A stretch of DNA of 7,827 nucleotides from Proteobacteria bacterium UBA2383 (lineage in GTDB: Bacteria > Pseudomonadota > Gammaproteobacteria > Competibacterales > Competibacteraceae): the NCBI GenBank assembly GCA_002343485.1, contig DDST01000089.1, forward strand, positions 6,390 through 14,216, read 5' to 3'. A program made the translations under genes and the position numbers. The notes below the pieces were generated by a model. That model was not told the origin of the DNA and searched no databases. It was given only the letters and a program-made list of their open reading frames with translations. Positions 5,820 through 7,827 of the stretch are shown here, piece after piece (position 1 is the stretch's first letter; each line of letters begins with the position of its first letter).

Positions 5820-6626
5820 TTATGGATGATCATGAATGGAGGATGAGGTATCAGGCAGGTAAAAGGCGGTCAAAGCGCCTTGCAAAACATGCCGGCGGAA
5901 ACTGGCTGGTAAATCGAAACCGGGTTGTGCGGAAATCGCCTGCTCGCAGGCTGTGGCAAAGTTGCAACCCGTAGCCAGGGCATATAGCAGGCGGAACTCC
6001 CCATCCGGCAAAGACTGAAACTCGATATCGAGATTCTCATGGCGGAATACCATCAGCTTGATGCCGCCATCATCCAATCTCACCGGTGGATGATCATGGT
6101 CTACGTTTTGATGGGCCTGCCAGATGCACAGGATGGGAAAAGATGATTCCAGCAATCGGGCAGCGGGGTGCAACTGAAAGCGCAACTCCCCCTGCCGCTC
6201 AGCGGGCACGGCTGCCAAAGCGCATAGATCAAGCGGCGCATGATGGGCGGCATGAAACACCTCATGATAGGCCCATTCCAAACGGGCCACGTCAGGGAGG
6301 TAGCTCAACCCGGCAGCCGGTTCGAAGGTTTCGAGGAAGGTGGCGAACGGCCCGCCGAATTCGTGCAAATTACCGGAACGGGAGGGATAGCGGGTGATGT
6401 ACTGGGCAGCGGCATAATGGAAAAATCCCTCGCCTACCAACTGCTGCACCACCGGGTAAACTGCTGCGAGCGCACCGGTCAGGCCGAGCCGGGTGTTGTT
6501 GCGGTAAACCTGCAAACGCTGGGCGCCTGTCAGGCCTGCCGCGTGGATGGCGCGTTCAAAGCCGCTATCGTCTTCGCCCAGCACCGCAGTGGCGAATCGC
6601 TGTTGTAACTCATGCAGCGCGAGCAT
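5820..6626 (-). CDS. bufC: BufC/HvfC-type RiPP maturation partner (DUF2063)
   Basis: The 268-residue product belongs to the DUF2063 family, which pairs with MNIO (DUF692) enzymes and is thought to present the precursor peptide to them. The N-terminal helical domain (about 1-100) shows LQQRFATAVLG, RLQVYRNNTRLGLTGALAAVYP (37-58), AAQYITRYPSRSGNLHEFG and FATFLETF. The middle has LPDVARLEWAYHEVFHA (110-126), the family hallmark. A beta-rich C-terminal part (about 145-255) includes LMVFRHENLDIEFQSL and FRLLYALATG. The name 'putative DNA-binding' often attached to this family is misleading here. The ATG at 6626 has GGAGG at 6-nt spacing and overlaps the end of bufB by 17 bp; an upstream in-frame start at 6665 has no better ribosome site. 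Tight overlap implies coupled translation with bufB. Confidence 0.94.
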   Translation of the reverse strand: MLALHELQQRFATAVLGEDDSGFERAIHAAGLTGAQRLQVYRNNTRLGLTGALAAVYPVVQQLVGEGFFHYAAAQYITRYPSRSGNLHEFGGPFATFLETFEPAAGLSYLPDVARLEWAYHEVFHAAHHAPLDLCALAAVPAERQGELRFQLHPAARLLESSFPILCIWQAHQNVDHDHPPVRLDDGGIKLMVFRHENLDIEFQSLPDGEFRLLYALATGCNFATACEQAISAQPGFDLPASFRRHVLQGALTAFYLPDTSSSIHDHP

Positions 6627-7485
6627 GGCGTTCCTCCAGAATGGCATCGGCCTGCTGCGCTTCATTGACCAGCACGGCCAATTCCGGCAAGCCGGTATCC
6701 CATTCGATCAAAGTGGGCCGCGGACCGAAGCGTTGCACCGCTTGGCGATACAGCGCCCAGACAGCCGGGCAAACCGGTTGATTGTGGGTATCGATCAAAA
6801 TCTCGCCGCCTTCGAACCGGTTTACCGTAAATCCAGCCAGATGGATTTCTTGAACGGCACGATGCGGAATTGCCCGAAGGTAGGTGTCAGGGTCGAAACC
6901 GTGATTGCGGGCGCTGACATAAATGTTGTTGACATCCAGCAGTACGCCGCAACCCGCGCGTTCGGCGAGTTCGGCGAGAAATTCCCATTCAGGGATCGTC
7001 GAATGGGTGTATTGCAGATAGCTGGAAACATTCTCGATCAGGATTTGCCGGCCCAGAACATCCTGCACCTGAGCAACCCGTGCGATGAGATGGTAAAGCG
7101 CCTCTTCGGTGCAGGGCAGCGGCAACAGATCGTTGAGATAGCGCCCGCCCACCGAACCCCACGACAAATGCTCCGATACGAGCGCCGGTTCGAAGCGCTG
7201 GATCAGGCGCTTGAGCTGTGTCAAGTGCCAATGGTTCAATGGATCTGTTGAACCGATAGACAGGCCGACGCCATGCAGGCTCAAGGGATAGTGGGCGCGA
7301 ATGCGCTCCAGATAATCCAGCGGCTTGCCACCGGCTCCAAAGTAGTTTTCGCTATGGATTTCCAGCCAGCCGACCGGTGGCCGGGTTTCCAGAAGAACGT
7401 CGTAGTGTTCAGCCCGAAGGCCAATTCCGGCGCGAACCGGAATCGGGCCTGGGCCAAGCCTGGACGTTGCCAGCTTGGCGCTCAT
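6610..7485 (-). CDS. bufB: BufB: MNIO (DUF692) multinuclear iron enzyme maturing bufferin
   Basis: A 291-residue TIM-barrel protein of the MNIO family (DUF692), whose members use two or three iron ions and oxygen to modify cysteines in ribosomal peptides; in bufferins they form thiooxazole groups. The expected ligand motifs are visible in order: WLEIHSENYF (40-49), SLHGVGLSIGS (69-79), LVSEHLSW (102-109), ILIENVSSYL (148-157), LLDVNNIYV (182-190), EIHLAGF (213-219), IDTHNQPV (231-238) and LIEWDTGLP (259-267). Length is normal for the family. The ATG at 7485 is preferred: GAGGA stands before it and overlaps the bufA1 stop codon, and the ATG lies only 10 nt after that stop. An in-frame start at 7626 would add 47 non-homologous residues read through bufA1. 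It acts in the cytoplasm before the peptide is exported. Confidence 0.97.
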   Translation of the reverse strand: MSAKLATSRLGPGPIPVRAGIGLRAEHYDVLLETRPPVGWLEIHSENYFGAGGKPLDYLERIRAHYPLSLHGVGLSIGSTDPLNHWHLTQLKRLIQRFEPALVSEHLSWGSVGGRYLNDLLPLPCTEEALYHLIARVAQVQDVLGRQILIENVSSYLQYTHSTIPEWEFLAELAERAGCGVLLDVNNIYVSARNHGFDPDTYLRAIPHRAVQEIHLAGFTVNRFEGGEILIDTHNQPVCPAVWALYRQAVQRFGPRPTLIEWDTGLPELAVLVNEAQQADAILEERHARAA

Positions 7486-7495
7486 GGTGAATTCC

Positions 7496-7762
7496 TCAGG
7501 CCTTTGGCTTCGTGCTGCCGCCGACAATTTTCTCGCAAGTGCCCTTGGGGACGTAAACCCAGGAATCGCCTTGACCGTCCTTGCTGGCCTGACCGGCGCA
7601 AGCGTGGGCACTGGTCTGACAATCATTCTTACCGGCCTTAACGATGCCGTAGCACTTTTCAGCGCCTTTTTCTTCAGCGGCGGTGGCCTGACCAGCGGCA
7701 GTGATCAGACCCAGGGTGAAAACACTGACCAGAGCGGAATGGATAAGGGTTTTGCTATTCAT
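7496..7762 (-). CDS. bufA1: Bufferin precursor peptide (DUF2282)
   Basis: An 88-residue precursor that is modified by BufB/BufC and exported; bufferins bind copper and buffer it in the envelope of the bacteria studied. Residues 1-29 are a signal peptide (Lys4, hydrophobic core about 9-23, QATAA before EEK). The mature part contains exactly four cysteines, at 37, 48, 55 and 76, in the DUF2282 pattern EKCYGIVKAGKNDC, ACAG and VPKGTCEKIVGG. From published bufferins the two central cysteines are expected to become thiooxazoles and the outer two to form a disulfide; here this is inferred. The unusually long signal peptide is normal for the family, where the signal peptide serves as leader. AAGGAGC (7777-7771) is the ribosome site. 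A TATAAC at 7808-7803 might be a -10 box, but the -35 region is outside the window. First gene of the bufA1-bufB-bufC-DoxX operon. Confidence 0.95.
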   Translation of the reverse strand: MNSKTLIHSALVSVFTLGLITAAGQATAAEEKGAEKCYGIVKAGKNDCQTSAHACAGQASKDGQGDSWVYVPKGTCEKIVGGSTKPKA

Positions 7763-7827
7763 GGCAAGAGGCTCCTTCGTGGTTAAGCATGTTGAAAACA
7801 GTGTTATACCAAGTAGCGTTCATAGAT

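Noticed and set aside
6547..7251. 234-codon plus-strand frame opposite bufB
   Set aside because: It is a shadow of the DUF692 gene, whose metal-ligand motifs are all intact on the minus strand; the translated product resembles no family.
7486..7626. N-terminal extension of bufB to an earlier in-frame start
   Set aside because: The extra 47 residues are read through bufA1 in another frame and have no family similarity, while the ATG at 7485 has a good ribosome site.

Overview
The window looks like chromosomal DNA from a Gram-negative proteobacterium, most likely a beta- or gammaproteobacterium. The signs are a chemoreceptor ending in the CheR-docking pentapeptide, Sec signal peptides, a sigma-54 activator with a matching -24/-12 promoter, and a bufferin-type copper/RiPP operon. 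No genus can be named from sequence alone, and I see no insertion sequence, phage gene, tRNA, rRNA or CRISPR array.

Layout. The left edge carries the 3' end of a plus-strand chemoreceptor gene (1-476). It converges on a block of nine minus-strand genes across a composite inverted-repeat element (502-599). Read in the minus direction (right to left) the block is: bufferin precursor bufA1 (7762-7496), MNIO/DUF692 maturase bufB (7485-6610), HvfC/BufC-type partner bufC (6626-5820), a DoxX-family membrane protein (5807-5250), a protoglobin-fold protein (5167-4625), an exported Met-rich protein with an internal repeat (4456-3956), a strong terminator hairpin (3925-3889), an exported methionine sulfoxide reductase msrA (3829-3203), a GAF-PAS-AAA+-Fis sigma-54 activator (3132-1159), and a small secreted orphan protein (940-623).

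How the genes may work together. bufA1-bufB-bufC-doxX is a recognisable bufferin operon: a secreted Cys-containing peptide modified by an MNIO enzyme with its partner protein, known in other bacteria to protect against excess copper. It continues into a protoglobin-fold gene without a visible terminator. That globin lacks the proximal histidine and the distal Trp/Tyr expected for heme binding, so it may be a non-heme sensor or structural protein. The Met-rich exported protein and the exported MsrA that follow fit an envelope theme of copper and oxidative stress.

The clearest regulatory unit is at the left. The gap between the sigma-54 activator gene and the small secreted protein gene holds an exact -24/-12 promoter (TGGCAC-N5-TTGCT) pointing at the small gene, and about 120 bp upstream of its predicted start an 18-bp near-perfect palindrome placed like an enhancer site. 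This suggests a self-contained sensor/activator plus secreted-effector module that appears undescribed. Several gene starts were moved to internal ATGs because these have much better ribosome binding sites.
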